Origin: JAXLQL01 sp046331625
GTDB lineage: Bacteria; Acidobacteriota; Terriglobia; Bryobacterales; Bryobacteraceae
NCBI GenBank assembly: GCA_046331625.1
Contig: JAXLQL010000006.1
Coordinates: forward strand, 349,430-413,429
Direction: 5' to 3'
DNA: 64,000 nt
Position 1 is the stretch's first letter; the number at the start of each line of letters is the position of its first letter. The position numbers and the translations under genes were made by a program. The notes below the pieces were generated by a model that did no database searches, had not been told where the DNA came from, and saw only the letters and a list, made by a program, of their open reading frames with translations. Below are positions 17,257 to 26,434 of the stretch, piece by piece.

Positions 17257-18285
17257 CTACGCCACCATCGCCGGGACCGGCTCGGTCCCCAACGGGAGCT
17301 TCACCGCGAACGTTGCCTCCGAGTTCACCACCTCGATCCCCTGGCGGAGCACCAAGCGGCAGCGCTCGTCGAGATTCGCCAGCCCGAGCTTCGTTGCCGC
17401 GGCCGGGCGTCGCGCTTCCTGCTTGTTGTTCGAGAACACCAGCATCCCGTCTGCCGAACGCAACTGCGCCACCAACGGCTGCTTCGCCGAAAAGTCATTG
17501 TGCTTCACTGCGTTCTCGAGCAGCAGTTGCAGCGACACGGGTGGAATCCAGTAGTGCTCGAGGTCCATTGGGTCCACGCGGATCTCGAGCGAGAGCGCGT
17601 CGTCGAATCGCCACCGCAACAGCGAATAATACTTGCGTAGGAACGCCACTTCCTCTCGCAGCGGAACCAGTTCCCTGCTCCGGTTGCGCAGGATGTAGCG
17701 ATACACATCCGCGAGCGTCACGGTGAAGCCGCTCGCCCGCTCCGGGTCTTCCTCGATCAGTCCAGCCAGCGTGTTCAGGCAATTGAACAGGAAATGTGGA
17801 TCGATCTGGCTCTTGAGCGCCGCCAACTCCGCTTGCACCTTGGCTCGCTCGAGCTGCTCCACTTCCACCTGATCCCTGCCCCGCTGCCGAACCAGCCAGG
17901 CCGTCTCATAGGTGTTCTTGATGAACAGGTCGGTCATCACGCACAGCAACGTGGCCGATCGGATGACGGCCCAATCCACAGGCCCAGCGAGCCACGCCTG
18001 CCAGGCCCACAGCATCCCGAAACTCACCGGAACCGTGAACAGAACGCTGGACGACACAAGCAACATCAGCCGCCGTTTGGGCGCCCGCAGCCAATCTGCG
18101 TAGCCGCGGCAACGCATCCAGAACCAATGGTTGCCCTGCCAGATCACGACCGACACGAGAATGAAGTACGCCGAAGCGATCCAATACTGCGACGACGCCG
18201 GTCGCAGATTGCCGTAGAGTCCCGTGGCATGCGAGATGGCCAACCCTACGATCGGGGTGAAGATGAGGCGAATGCGGCGGTCCAC
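17257..18285 (-). CDS. LytS/YehU-type sensor histidine kinase
   Basis: 342 residues. The N-terminal half has about four membrane helices and no recognised ligand domain. A short coiled-coil linker (QVEVEQLERAKVQAELAALK) leads to the His_kinase domain with the H-box QIDPHFLFNCLNTL (about residue 163) and the ATPase part with ENAVKHN and LGLANLDERC. Kinases of this class normally pair with a LytTR response regulator, but none is in the window; the neighbours are a protease and a methyltransferase. Confidence 0.9.
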   Translation of the reverse strand: MDRRIRLIFTPIVGLAISHATGLYGNLRPASSQYWIASAYFILVSVVIWQGNHWFWMRCRGYADWLRAPKRRLMLLVSSSVLFTVPVSFGMLWAWQAWLAGPVDWAVIRSATLLCVMTDLFIKNTYETAWLVRQRGRDQVEVEQLERAKVQAELAALKSQIDPHFLFNCLNTLAGLIEEDPERASGFTVTLADVYRYILRNRSRELVPLREEVAFLRKYYSLLRWRFDDALSLEIRVDPMDLEHYWIPPVSLQLLLENAVKHNDFSAKQPLVAQLRSADGMLVFSNNKQEARRPAAATKLGLANLDERCRLVLRQGIEVVNSEATFAVKLPLGTEPVPAMVA

Positions 18286-18354
18286 GGATCGGGTCCTGTC
18301 GTGCTCGCTTCAGCATAGCGCCACAGCTGCGCGGCTTCGTGCCACCCTACACAG

Positions 18355-19128
18355 ATGAGCGCCCAAACGCATCGATCCGACGCTCGCATTCTCGGGGAGC
18401 GTTCCCTCCAGCGTGACCACGCGCGGCTAGCCGAGATTCTTTCGCCAGGTATGTCCGTGCTCGACGCCGGCTGCGGCTCGGGCGCCATTACGGCGGGCAT
18501 CGCCCGTGCGGTGGGGTCTAGCGGGCATGTGTTGGGCATCGATCGCGATGAAGCCCTGCTCGACATCGCTCGCCAACAGCACGCCGCGCTCGCGAATCTC
18601 GAGTTCCGTAGCGCGGATATCCTCGCCTTCGAGGGCGAGACCCGGTTCGACGTGGTCAGCGCCGCTCGCGTGCTCCAGTGGATCTCCAATCCCCTCGAAG
18701 CGATTCGGCGCATGGCCGGAGCGGCCAAACCCGGAGGATTGGTGATCGCGCTCGACTACACCCACGAAGACAACACCTGGGACCCGGCGCCTCCGCGCGA
18801 ATTCCAGATCTTCTGGCAAGCGTTCCTGGACTGGCGCCGCGCCAACGGCTGGGACAATCGGATGGCCGAGCACCTTCCCCACCTCTTCGCCCAAGCGGGA
18901 CTCGAGCGAGTGGAAACCCGCGACTCCAGCCAAACCGGTTCTCGCGGAGACAGCCTCTGGCTCCACGTGATCGAAACGCTCGGTCCGAGCCTGGTCGCCG
19001 CCGGATATCTCACCGAGGAGAGACGGCTCGCGGCACTCGAAGGCTATTCGTACTTCATCGCCAACCACCTCATGGCCCAGCGGCTGGCGATGAGCACCGT
19101 GGAGGGGCGCACGCCCGCTCGCACCTGA
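18355..19128 (+). CDS. Class I SAM-dependent methyltransferase
   Basis: 257 residues. SAM-binding motif I VLDAGCGSGAITAGIA (about 34-49), an acidic residue at the end of strand 2 (GIDRDEALLDIA), and ADILAFEG and FDVVSAARVLQWI for the following motifs. The family is the UbiE/small-molecule methyltransferase type; the substrate cannot be deduced. Divergent from the kinase gene and followed after 63 bases by the VIT/VWA gene. Confidence 0.88.
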   Translation: MSAQTHRSDARILGERSLQRDHARLAEILSPGMSVLDAGCGSGAITAGIARAVGSSGHVLGIDRDEALLDIARQQHAALANLEFRSADILAFEGETRFDVVSAARVLQWISNPLEAIRRMAGAAKPGGLVIALDYTHEDNTWDPAPPREFQIFWQAFLDWRRANGWDNRMAEHLPHLFAQAGLERVETRDSSQTGSRGDSLWLHVIETLGPSLVAAGYLTEERRLAALEGYSYFIANHLMAQRLAMSTVEGRTPART

Positions 19129-19191
19129 CGCGAATTTCCTTGAAAGGACATGCCGGGTGGCGGCATTCCCGGATAGGAGGTTCGCAACGAA

Positions 19192-21576
19192 ATGAGTACC
19201 CAGAACAAAAAGCGGTTCGCCCTGTCGGCCTTGAGCCTGGCGGCCGTCGGCGGCGGCATCGCCCTGCTGTCTTCCGCGGCGCCGCGGCCCACGCCGCGCT
19301 TTCCCGTGGCCCACGCCGCGTCCAAGGGCTCGGGCGCGCTCGAGGTGGTGGACAGGGACGGCCGGCCCGGGCTCGTCTGCCCACTGAAACACACTGACGT
19401 GAAGGCCGAAATCACCGGCTTTCTTGCCCGGGTCAACGTCACCCAGGAATTCGAGAACCCACTCAACGAGAAGATCGAAGCGGTCTACACGTTCCCGCTT
19501 CCGAACAAGGCCGCTGTCGATGACATGACCATGCATGTCGGCGACCGCACCGTGAAAGGCGTGATCAAGGAGCGCGACGAAGCGCGCAGGATCTTCGAAG
19601 ACGCCCGCAACCACGGACACGTGGCCAGCCTGCTCGACCAGGAGCGCCCAAACATCTTCACCCAGTCGGTCACGAACATCATGCCGGGCATGAAGGTGAA
19701 GATCGAGATCAGCTACGTGGAAACTCTACCCTACGAGGCCGGTACCTACAGTTTCGCGTTCCCGATGGTGGTGGGTCCGCGGTACATTCCGGGCCAGCCC
19801 ACAGGCCGCACCGGCGGCGGATGGGCCCCGGACACCGACCGTGTGCCTGACGCTTCCAAGATCACGCCTCCCGTTGCGCCGAAGGGCATGCGCGCCGGGC
19901 ACGACATCTCCCTCGCGGTCAAGGTGGACGCCGGAGTCCCGATCGATGCGCTGTCGATCACTTCGCATGACGCCGTCACCGAGCGCCCCGACGCGCGCCA
20001 TGCCGTGGTGACGCTCCGGAACCACAACGAAATTCCCAACCGCGACTTCGTGCTGAAATACGACGTTGCCGGCCGCAAGATCGAAGACGCACTCCTGACC
20101 CACAACGGCAAGCGCGGCGGCTTCTTCACCTTCCTGCTGCAACCGCCGGAGCGCGTACGGACCGAAGAGGTGACGCCGAAGGAAATCGTCTTCGTCATCG
20201 ACACCTCGGGCTCCATGTCCGGCTTCCCGCTCGACAAATCCAAGGAAGTCATCCAGCTCGCGCTCGACAATCTGAACCCGGCCGACACGTTCAACCTGAT
20301 CACCTTCGCCGGTGACACTCACATCCTGTTCCCGCAGCCCGTGAAGGCTACGGCCCAGAACGTCCGCCAAGCGCAGCAGTTTCTGCTGTCGCGCCAGGGC
20401 GGCGGCGGAACCGAGATGATGAAGGCCATCCGCGCCGCGCTCGACCCCAGTGATCAGCAGGATCACGTCCGCGTGGTCTGCTTCCTCACCGATGGCTACG
20501 TGGGCAACGACATGGAGATCGTGGGCGAGGTGAAGAGGCACGTCAATGCGCGGGTCTTCTCGTTCGGAATCGGCGACTCCGTCAATCGCTTCCTACTCGA
20601 CAAGATGGCGGAAGAAGGCCGGGGCGAGGTGGAGTACGTGTCGCTCAAAGATGACGGCACTGCGGCCGCCAAGCGCTTCGCCGAACGCGTGCGCTCGCCA
20701 TTGCTCACCGATATTCAGCTCGCCTGGAACGGCCTGCCGGTGTCCGATGTGTATCCCAAGCACATCCCGGATCTCTTTTCGGCCAAGCCGATTGCCATCA
20801 GCGGCCGTTTTGACGGCGCCGCGCGCGGAACGCTGCGGGTTCGCGGCAAGATGGCCGGGCACGACTATGTCCGCGACATCGCAGTGGACCTTCCGGCCAA
20901 CCAGCCACAGCATGACGTGCTGGCCACGCTGTGGGCGCGCAACAAGGTGGAGGATCTGATGTCGCAGGACTGGAACGGCGTGCAGAACGGGGCCCCGCGC
21001 GGCGATATCAAACAGCGCATCGTCGAGGTCGGAATCAACTTCCGGCTGATGACTCAGTTCACTTCGTTCGTGGCCGTGGAAGAGAAGATCGTCACCACGG
21101 GCGGCGTGCCCACGCGAGTGGAAGTCCCGGTGGAGATGCCGCGCGGCGTCAGCCATGAGGGCGTCTTCGGCGATGCGGATGCGGCTGCTCCGGCCAAGGT
21201 GGCTTTCCGCGGACGCATGGCGGCGAGCCCAGTGGCGTTGCCGATTCCGGGTTTCAATTCCTCGGCGCCTCGGCCAACGGTGTTCGCAGAGCCCGAAGCC
21301 CGCGCACAGCAGCTCGAAAAGAAGAAAGAGGACTCGGCCTCGAAGATCGATCCGAACCTGCTCAGCCGCGCGGGCGGCGAGACCGTGAAGGTCAAGGTGT
21401 GGTTGTCAGACGCATCGGCAACCGTCTTGAACCAACTGAAGCACGCAGGCCTTACCGTGCGCCAGACCAAATCCGGCAAGTGGGTGCTAGGCGAGATTCA
21501 GGCCGCGAAGCTGACGGATCTGGCCAAGATCGGCGCGGTTGTCTTCATCTCGCAGGATTTGGGGACACTCGAATAA
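19192..21576 (+). CDS. Secreted VIT and von Willebrand A domain protein
   Basis: 794 residues. Signal-type N-terminus, a VIT domain (about 50-175, with VNVTQEFENPLNEKIEAVYT and FPLPNKAAVDDMTMHVGDR) and a VWA domain whose MIDAS motif is DTSGSMSG (about residue 337) with the downstream GGGTEM Thr. The order matches inter-alpha-trypsin-inhibitor-like bacterial proteins. The C-terminal 80 residues (VKVKVWLSDASATVLNQLKH...) form a separate small domain not recognised here. Probably envelope-anchored; function unknown. Start supported by TAGGAGG 11 bases upstream. A hairpin terminator follows. Confidence 0.9.
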   Translation: MSTQNKKRFALSALSLAAVGGGIALLSSAAPRPTPRFPVAHAASKGSGALEVVDRDGRPGLVCPLKHTDVKAEITGFLARVNVTQEFENPLNEKIEAVYTFPLPNKAAVDDMTMHVGDRTVKGVIKERDEARRIFEDARNHGHVASLLDQERPNIFTQSVTNIMPGMKVKIEISYVETLPYEAGTYSFAFPMVVGPRYIPGQPTGRTGGGWAPDTDRVPDASKITPPVAPKGMRAGHDISLAVKVDAGVPIDALSITSHDAVTERPDARHAVVTLRNHNEIPNRDFVLKYDVAGRKIEDALLTHNGKRGGFFTFLLQPPERVRTEEVTPKEIVFVIDTSGSMSGFPLDKSKEVIQLALDNLNPADTFNLITFAGDTHILFPQPVKATAQNVRQAQQFLLSRQGGGGTEMMKAIRAALDPSDQQDHVRVVCFLTDGYVGNDMEIVGEVKRHVNARVFSFGIGDSVNRFLLDKMAEEGRGEVEYVSLKDDGTAAAKRFAERVRSPLLTDIQLAWNGLPVSDVYPKHIPDLFSAKPIAISGRFDGAARGTLRVRGKMAGHDYVRDIAVDLPANQPQHDVLATLWARNKVEDLMSQDWNGVQNGAPRGDIKQRIVEVGINFRLMTQFTSFVAVEEKIVTTGGVPTRVEVPVEMPRGVSHEGVFGDADAAAPAKVAFRGRMAASPVALPIPGFNSSAPRPTVFAEPEARAQQLEKKKEDSASKIDPNLLSRAGGETVKVKVWLSDASATVLNQLKHAGLTVRQTKSGKWVLGEIQAAKLTDLAKIGAVVFISQDLGTLE

Positions 21577-21598
21577 CAGCGGTTCGTTTTCACTTTCG

Positions 21599-21625
21599 AG
21601 GGGCATGGCTTCGTGCCATGCCCTT
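21599..21625. terminator. Bidirectional hairpin terminator
   Basis: Stem GGGCATGGC (21601-21609) and GCCATGCCC (21615-21623) with loop TTCGT, flanked by A/T-containing bases and followed by TTTCCTTCTT. It lies between the convergent VIT/VWA gene and the minus-strand gene, and can serve both. Confidence 0.7.
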
Positions 21626-21631
21626 TCCTTC

Positions 21632-22426
21632 TTACTGCAGTGCTGCGAACCCCTTCAGCCTGGCTTGGTCCACCAGCGGCATGAACTTCTCCACCTGCGC
21701 GTCCGGACCATCGAAGCCATACACCACCTTCTGCACCCTCACGGCGGGCCTCGTCACCGATCCGAGCATCCAGCCCTTTCCCTGCAGCTTGTCGCTGCCA
21801 TTCACCGAAATCACCACCTTCACCGGCTTGTAGTATTTGTCAGCCATTTGGGCGTTGATCTTGTCACGCTCGTTGCTCAGCTCGGTCGCCTTGGGCAGCA
21901 TCGATCGCCGGTATTCCTCCTCTACCTTCTGCATCTTCGCGTAGGACGCGTCAACATCCTTCCGCAGCCGTGCGGCCTCTTCCTTGTTGTTCGCCTTGGC
22001 CGCTGCCCGATACGGCGCGTACACCGCATCGTACTCCTTCTTGGCGGCATCGTAGCTGGCTTGTGCGTCGGGGCTCAGCTTCTTCAACGCCAGCAGCTTC
22101 GCATCGATCGCCTCTTTGGCTGCGTACTCCGGCGTATCGCGCTCCCGCACCCTTGTGGTCCTCTCATAGGTGACACTCATCGTAATCGGGAAGTCGCCCT
22201 GAGCTTGGCCACGGCACATGTCGAACGACGGGTCGGCGGCCGGCGCCTTGATCTCCGGCCGCTTGAAGCCCTCCGGCGCTGCAGGAAACAGATCCACCAT
22301 AGCCTGCTGCACCTTGGCTTTGAACGCCGCCTCGGCAGGGGTGGCTTTCCTCACTCCATCCGGACAATCAGCCAAGCACGTCCCAGCGATCGTCAATAGC
22401 GCAAGTACCGTTACGTTCAGGTTCAT
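21632..22426 (-). CDS. Secreted protein of unknown function, coiled-coil rich
   Basis: 264 residues, not recognised. Signal peptide (MNLNVTVLALLTIAGTCLA), then a Cys-containing N-terminal segment. A long helical, charged middle (about 110-210) is rich in Ala, Lys, Glu and Tyr with several YDAAKKEYDAVYAPYRAAAK-like stretches that suggest a coiled coil. The C-terminal part (KVVISVNGSDKLQGKGWMLG) looks like beta structure. Predicted periplasmic. Stands alone between a convergent and a divergent neighbour. Confidence 0.75.
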   Translation of the reverse strand: MNLNVTVLALLTIAGTCLADCPDGVRKATPAEAAFKAKVQQAMVDLFPAAPEGFKRPEIKAPAADPSFDMCRGQAQGDFPITMSVTYERTTRVRERDTPEYAAKEAIDAKLLALKKLSPDAQASYDAAKKEYDAVYAPYRAAAKANNKEEAARLRKDVDASYAKMQKVEEEYRRSMLPKATELSNERDKINAQMADKYYKPVKVVISVNGSDKLQGKGWMLGSVTRPAVRVQKVVYGFDGPDAQVEKFMPLVDQARLKGFAALQ

Positions 22427-22487
22427 GCCCTGAGCCTATCATCTGCGCGGCAGTCGGGACACGGTGCTGTTAGGCTGAGATACTGGC

Positions 22488-23720
22488 ATGATCTTCGGCG
22501 CCATAGCAGACGACTACACTGGCGGCTCGGACCTGACCGGGATGCTGTTCGAACAAGGCGTCCGGGTGGCCCAGACATTCGGAGTTCCCTCGGCCGAACT
22601 GATGGCGCGCCTCGGCGCCGGCTACGACGCCATCACGGTTTGCCTCAAGTCGCGCGCCATCGATCCTGGCGATGCGTGCCGCCTCTCGCTGCTGGCCCTG
22701 GAACGGCTCATGGACGCCTCGCCTCGCCAGATCCAGTTCAAGTACTGCTCCACGTTTGACTCCACCGAGCGGGGCAATATCGGTCCCGTAACCGATGCGC
22801 TGATGACTCGACTCGGATGCAGCTCGACGATCGCCGTCCCTGCCCTACCCGTGAACGGCCGCACTCAGTATCTCGGACATCTGTTCGTCAATGGCGTGCT
22901 GCTCTCGGAGTCCCCGATGCGTCATCATCCGGTGAATCCGATGTCGGACTCGAATCTGGTCCGCTTCCTGGCGAGGCAGACTACGCGCCGCACAGCGCTG
23001 GTACCGTTGTCCGCCGTTCGCGAAGGCGTGACGGCCACTCGCGCCGCTTTGGGCGAAGGCATTGCGCTGGTAGACGCGACGTCGGACGCAGATCTCGCGA
23101 TCATCGCCCGCGCCTTTGCCGATCTGCCACTCATCACGGGAGGGTCCGGCATCGCCATGCATCTGCCGGCCGTTTGGCGGGAACTCGGATGGCTGGCGGA
23201 TCAACCAAGGACTCCGGCGCACGCAAAGACCGAACCCTCCGGAGTCGCGGTACTGGCCGGTAGTTGCTCCGCGGCCACACTACGGCAGCTTGCCCATCTT
23301 CGCTCCATGGGTGTGCGCGTGATCGAGGTGGATCCGGCGCGGATCGCGGTGGATCCGCTGTTCGAAGAAGCGTCGATCTCGATCGCGTCGAATGGCGTTG
23401 CGGTGGTCGCTTCGAGCGCACCGCCGGAGGCCCAGACCCCTGGCGCGGCTCACGCAATCGAGCAGTTGTTCGGAGCACTCGCCGTGCGGCTGGTGGCCGT
23501 CACCGGAGTTCGCCGGCTCATCGTGGCCGGAGGCGAGACGTCGGGCGCCGTGATTGACGCACTCGCCGTTCCCGGAGTGGAGGTGACAGGGATCATCGAT
23601 CCTGGGGTGCCCGCGCTTCGTTCGGTGGGCCAGCCATCCATGCGGCTCGCGCTCAAGTCCGGCAACTTCGGTAGCGAAGACTTCTTCTCGAAGACCATCC
23701 GTCTGTTTCAACAATCATGA
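22488..23720 (+). CDS. otnK: Four-carbon acid sugar kinase (3-oxo-tetronate kinase, OtnK family)
   Basis: 410 residues of the DUF1537 two-domain kinase family. N-terminal domain begins FGAIADDYTGGSDLTGML, with the conserved FKYCSTFDSTERGNIGPV and PVNGRTQYLGHLFVNGVLL. The C-terminal nucleotide-binding domain has VLAGSCSAATLRQ and the RLIVAGGETSGAV motif. Family members phosphorylate 3-oxo-tetronates at O4. The next gene, overlapping by four bases (ATGA), encodes the partner aldolase-type decarboxylase. The isomerase OtnI and a dehydrogenase that normally complete the pathway are not in the window, so the exact tetronate is unknown. Confidence 0.9.
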   Translation: MIFGAIADDYTGGSDLTGMLFEQGVRVAQTFGVPSAELMARLGAGYDAITVCLKSRAIDPGDACRLSLLALERLMDASPRQIQFKYCSTFDSTERGNIGPVTDALMTRLGCSSTIAVPALPVNGRTQYLGHLFVNGVLLSESPMRHHPVNPMSDSNLVRFLARQTTRRTALVPLSAVREGVTATRAALGEGIALVDATSDADLAIIARAFADLPLITGGSGIAMHLPAVWRELGWLADQPRTPAHAKTEPSGVAVLAGSCSAATLRQLAHLRSMGVRVIEVDPARIAVDPLFEEASISIASNGVAVVASSAPPEAQTPGAAHAIEQLFGALAVRLVAVTGVRRLIVAGGETSGAVIDALAVPGVEVTGIIDPGVPALRSVGQPSMRLALKSGNFGSEDFFSKTIRLFQQS

Positions 23721-24349
23721 GTCAAGCGATCCTCGAACAACTCTGCGAAGCCGCCGATAGCTTCTATCGCCGCGGTTACGCCTTCGGCTCGACCGGGAAT
23801 CTCAGCGTACGCACCGGAGAGTCGGTTTGGATCACGCCTACTGGCAAGCGTCTGTGCGGGCTGCGTCCGGAGTTGCTGGCGGAGATCGACGGCGCAGGCA
23901 CTCCGCGCAACGCCAACAAACCTTCGAAGGAGTTTCCGTTCCATCTGGCGGCGTATCGAGCCGCGGGTGCGCGAGCGTCGGCACTCGTGCACTTGCACTG
24001 CACGCACTCAGTGGCATTGTCGTGCCTGGCGAACATCGATGAAAATCAGCCGCTGCCCGTCATTACGCCGTACTACCTGATGCGCGTTGCGCCGCTGGCG
24101 GTGCTGCCGTACTTCCGGCCGGGCTCGAGCGAATTGGCAGGTGCGGTGGAGACTGCCGCTCGCGACCACGATTGCCTGCTGCTGCGCAACCACGGCATCG
24201 TTTGCCTGGGGGGCACGATGGAAGAAGCGGTGGATCGCGCCGAAGAGCTCGAAGAAACGGCCAAGCTTTGGTTCATCCTGCGGGGCGAAAAGACTCGCGA
24301 TCTGTCGGCGACCGAGCAGCAGGAAATCCAGCACGTGTTCAAGCGCTGA
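23717..24349 (+). CDS. otnC: Class II aldolase family protein (3-oxo-tetronate 4-phosphate decarboxylase, OtnC)
   Basis: 210 residues of the AraD/FucA class II aldolase family. Seen: GSTGNLSVRTG near the N-terminus, the metal-binding HLHCTHSVAL segment and the later LLRNHGIVCLGG with its conserved His. Paired with otnK by translational overlap, so the expected reaction is metal-dependent decarboxylation of 3-oxo-tetronate 4-phosphate to a triose phosphate. An aldolase role cannot be excluded from sequence alone. Confidence 0.88.
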   Translation: MSQAILEQLCEAADSFYRRGYAFGSTGNLSVRTGESVWITPTGKRLCGLRPELLAEIDGAGTPRNANKPSKEFPFHLAAYRAAGARASALVHLHCTHSVALSCLANIDENQPLPVITPYYLMRVAPLAVLPYFRPGSSELAGAVETAARDHDCLLLRNHGIVCLGGTMEEAVDRAEELEETAKLWFILRGEKTRDLSATEQQEIQHVFKR

Positions 24350-24643
24350 ACCTCGTGCAGACGGCGTTCAAACTCCATAGCGCAATTGGCTTGGTGCTGC
24401 GTGCCGTTGATGGCGAGGTTTTCCGCACTTGCGCGCCGAACCATGGGCCCGCGGCTTCCGTGCTCGCGCGGCCGTCGAAACCGATGCGGCTCGTGTGCCG
24501 AAAACATCGTATCTGCTTTTTTGTCAACTACATCCGGAGAACGACTCTGCAAAGAGATCGCATCGAGTCGTAATCTGGGCTTGTGGACCGAGGTCCACCC
24601 GTTCTTCGACAACTGAGTAACTGCGCATGGGCGCCCCTGCATA
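24350..24643. other. Gene-free interval between convergent genes
   Basis: Several overlapping short open frames in all directions, none with a recognisable product or start. The one structural signal is a near-perfect palindrome GTGGACCGAGGTCCAC around 24581-24596, which could be part of a terminator. No repeat element of the dispersed family is present. Confidence 0.5.
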
Positions 24644-26374
24644 TCAGTACCCGGCCGCCTTACCACTCGGATTTCGCCGATCGTTGGCTCCGGTCCGGGC
24701 ACCAGTCTCGAGATTCACTCCGACTGCGTTCACCTGCCCGAATCCACCAGTGGCGCTTCCGTCCCGGCTCGTCGTACGCACCGCGTGGCCCATCGCCTCG
24801 AGCGCCGCGATGGTCTCCTTCGTCAAGCCTCCGCCCTCGTACCCCAAGATGTCGGGCGTCCATTGATGATGCACGCGCGGCGCGTCCACGGCTTGCTGCA
24901 GGTCCATTCCATCCTCGATCACGTTCAGGATCACCTGCAACACCGTGTTCGAAATCGTCGGCCCGCCAGGCGAGCCAAGCGCGAACCAGAGCTTGCCGCC
25001 CTTGTTCACCCCTCCCTTGTTGACAATGGTTGGGGTCTGCGAGGAAACCGGCCGCTTGCCCGGAGCGATCGCGTTCGCCTCGCCCGCCACGAACCCGAAC
25101 GTGTTGGGCTGACCTGGCTGCGTAGCGAAATCATCCATCACGTCATTGAGCAGGAATCCCGCGCCCGCAACCGTCACGCCGCTACCGAACCCGTTGCGCA
25201 AAGTGTAGGTGTTCGAGACCGCATTCCCCTGCCCATCCACAACCGAAAAATGCGTCGTCTCGCTCGACTCGTGCCGCGCCGGCTCGCCCTGCCGGATCTC
25301 GCCCGCCGGTGTCGCGCGCTTCAGGTCGATCCCAGCCGCGCGCTCCCGCGCATACGCCTTCGAGATCATTCCGCGAATCGGAGCCTTCACGAACGCGGGA
25401 TCGCCGATGTAGGCCGACCGGTCGGCAAACGCGCGCTTCATCACCTCCGCCAACAAGTGGAACCGCTCCACCGAGCCCGATCGCATCTTCGCGAGATCGT
25501 ACCCTTCCAGCATGTTCAACATCGCCAGCAGCACGGCTCCGCCTGAAGCCGTAGGCGGCAGCGAGACGATTTCGTTCCCGCGATAGCTGCCCCGCAGAGG
25601 CAGACGTTCCACGGCGCGATAGGCGCGCAGATCCGCCGCTTCGATCCAACCGCCGCCCCGCCGCATCTCTTCCACCAGCATCCGAGCCGTCTCGCCTTCG
25701 TAGAACTCAGCCGGACCCTTCTTCGCGATCCGCTCGAGCGTTGCCGACAACTCCGGTTGCCGCAGCATCTCACCCCCGGCGTAGTGGCGGCCTCCGCGCA
25801 GGAAGATCCGATTACTCTCCGGGAACTGGCCGAGCAGCTTGGCGGAACGATGCAGCATGCCAGCAGAGTTCTCATCGAGCGCGAACCCGTCGCGAGCCAA
25901 CGCGACCGCGGGCGCTATCACCTCGCGCCACCTCAGCGCGCCGAACTTGCGATGCGCGAGCGCCAGCCCCGCCACTGTGCCGGGAACGCCGCACGAGAGA
26001 TGCCCCACCGTGGAAAGCCGTCCATCGGGCTTGCCATCCGCCCCGCGGTACATATCGCGATGCGCCCGCCGCGGCGCGGTTTCGCGATAGTCGATGACAG
26101 CGGACTTCCCTCCCGCCATCTGGATCAGCATGAATCCCCCGCCGCCGATGTTGCCGGCCGCGGGCCACGTCACCGCTTCGGCGAACCCCACCGCCACGGC
26201 CGCATCCACGGCGTTGCCGCCTCGCTTCAGGATTTCGACGCCCACATCCACTGCGGGCGCGCTCGCCGCCGAGACCATCGCCTCGCGTGCTTCGGTGGGT
26301 CCCTTCGCCGCGCTGCCGATCGCGGCAACTCCGCCGCTCAAGAGAACATGCCGTCTCGAGATCATCGCCAGCAA
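24644..26374 (-). CDS. ggt: Gamma-glutamyltransferase
   Basis: 576 residues, the normal size for the self-processing Ntn-hydrolase that cleaves glutathione and transfers the gamma-glutamyl group. A Tat-like leader (ISRRHVLLSGGVAAIGSA) suggests export. Seen: KRGGNAVDAAVAVGFAEAV, NIGGGGFMLIQ, and the autoprocessing site around ETTHFSVVD, whose second Thr should become the N-terminal nucleophile of the small subunit. GSPGGPTISNTVLQVILN and a C-terminal DGSATGGFGQVNAV region follow. All landmarks are present. A second ATG at 26365 is an equally good start. Confidence 0.93.
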   Translation of the reverse strand: MLAMISRRHVLLSGGVAAIGSAAKGPTEAREAMVSAASAPAVDVGVEILKRGGNAVDAAVAVGFAEAVTWPAAGNIGGGGFMLIQMAGGKSAVIDYRETAPRRAHRDMYRGADGKPDGRLSTVGHLSCGVPGTVAGLALAHRKFGALRWREVIAPAVALARDGFALDENSAGMLHRSAKLLGQFPESNRIFLRGGRHYAGGEMLRQPELSATLERIAKKGPAEFYEGETARMLVEEMRRGGGWIEAADLRAYRAVERLPLRGSYRGNEIVSLPPTASGGAVLLAMLNMLEGYDLAKMRSGSVERFHLLAEVMKRAFADRSAYIGDPAFVKAPIRGMISKAYARERAAGIDLKRATPAGEIRQGEPARHESSETTHFSVVDGQGNAVSNTYTLRNGFGSGVTVAGAGFLLNDVMDDFATQPGQPNTFGFVAGEANAIAPGKRPVSSQTPTIVNKGGVNKGGKLWFALGSPGGPTISNTVLQVILNVIEDGMDLQQAVDAPRVHHQWTPDILGYEGGGLTKETIAALEAMGHAVRTTSRDGSATGGFGQVNAVGVNLETGARTGANDRRNPSGKAAGY

Positions 26375-26434
26375 GTGTATCGCGGCGGCAAGCTGTTCGC
26401 GCGCGGTGCGCTACCATTGGGCGAAACAGCAGCG

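Noticed and set aside
18427..19620. 397-codon minus-strand frame opposite the methyltransferase and VIT/VWA genes
   Set aside because: Antisense shadow without domain signal; the plus-strand genes have clear motifs and a Shine-Dalgarno.
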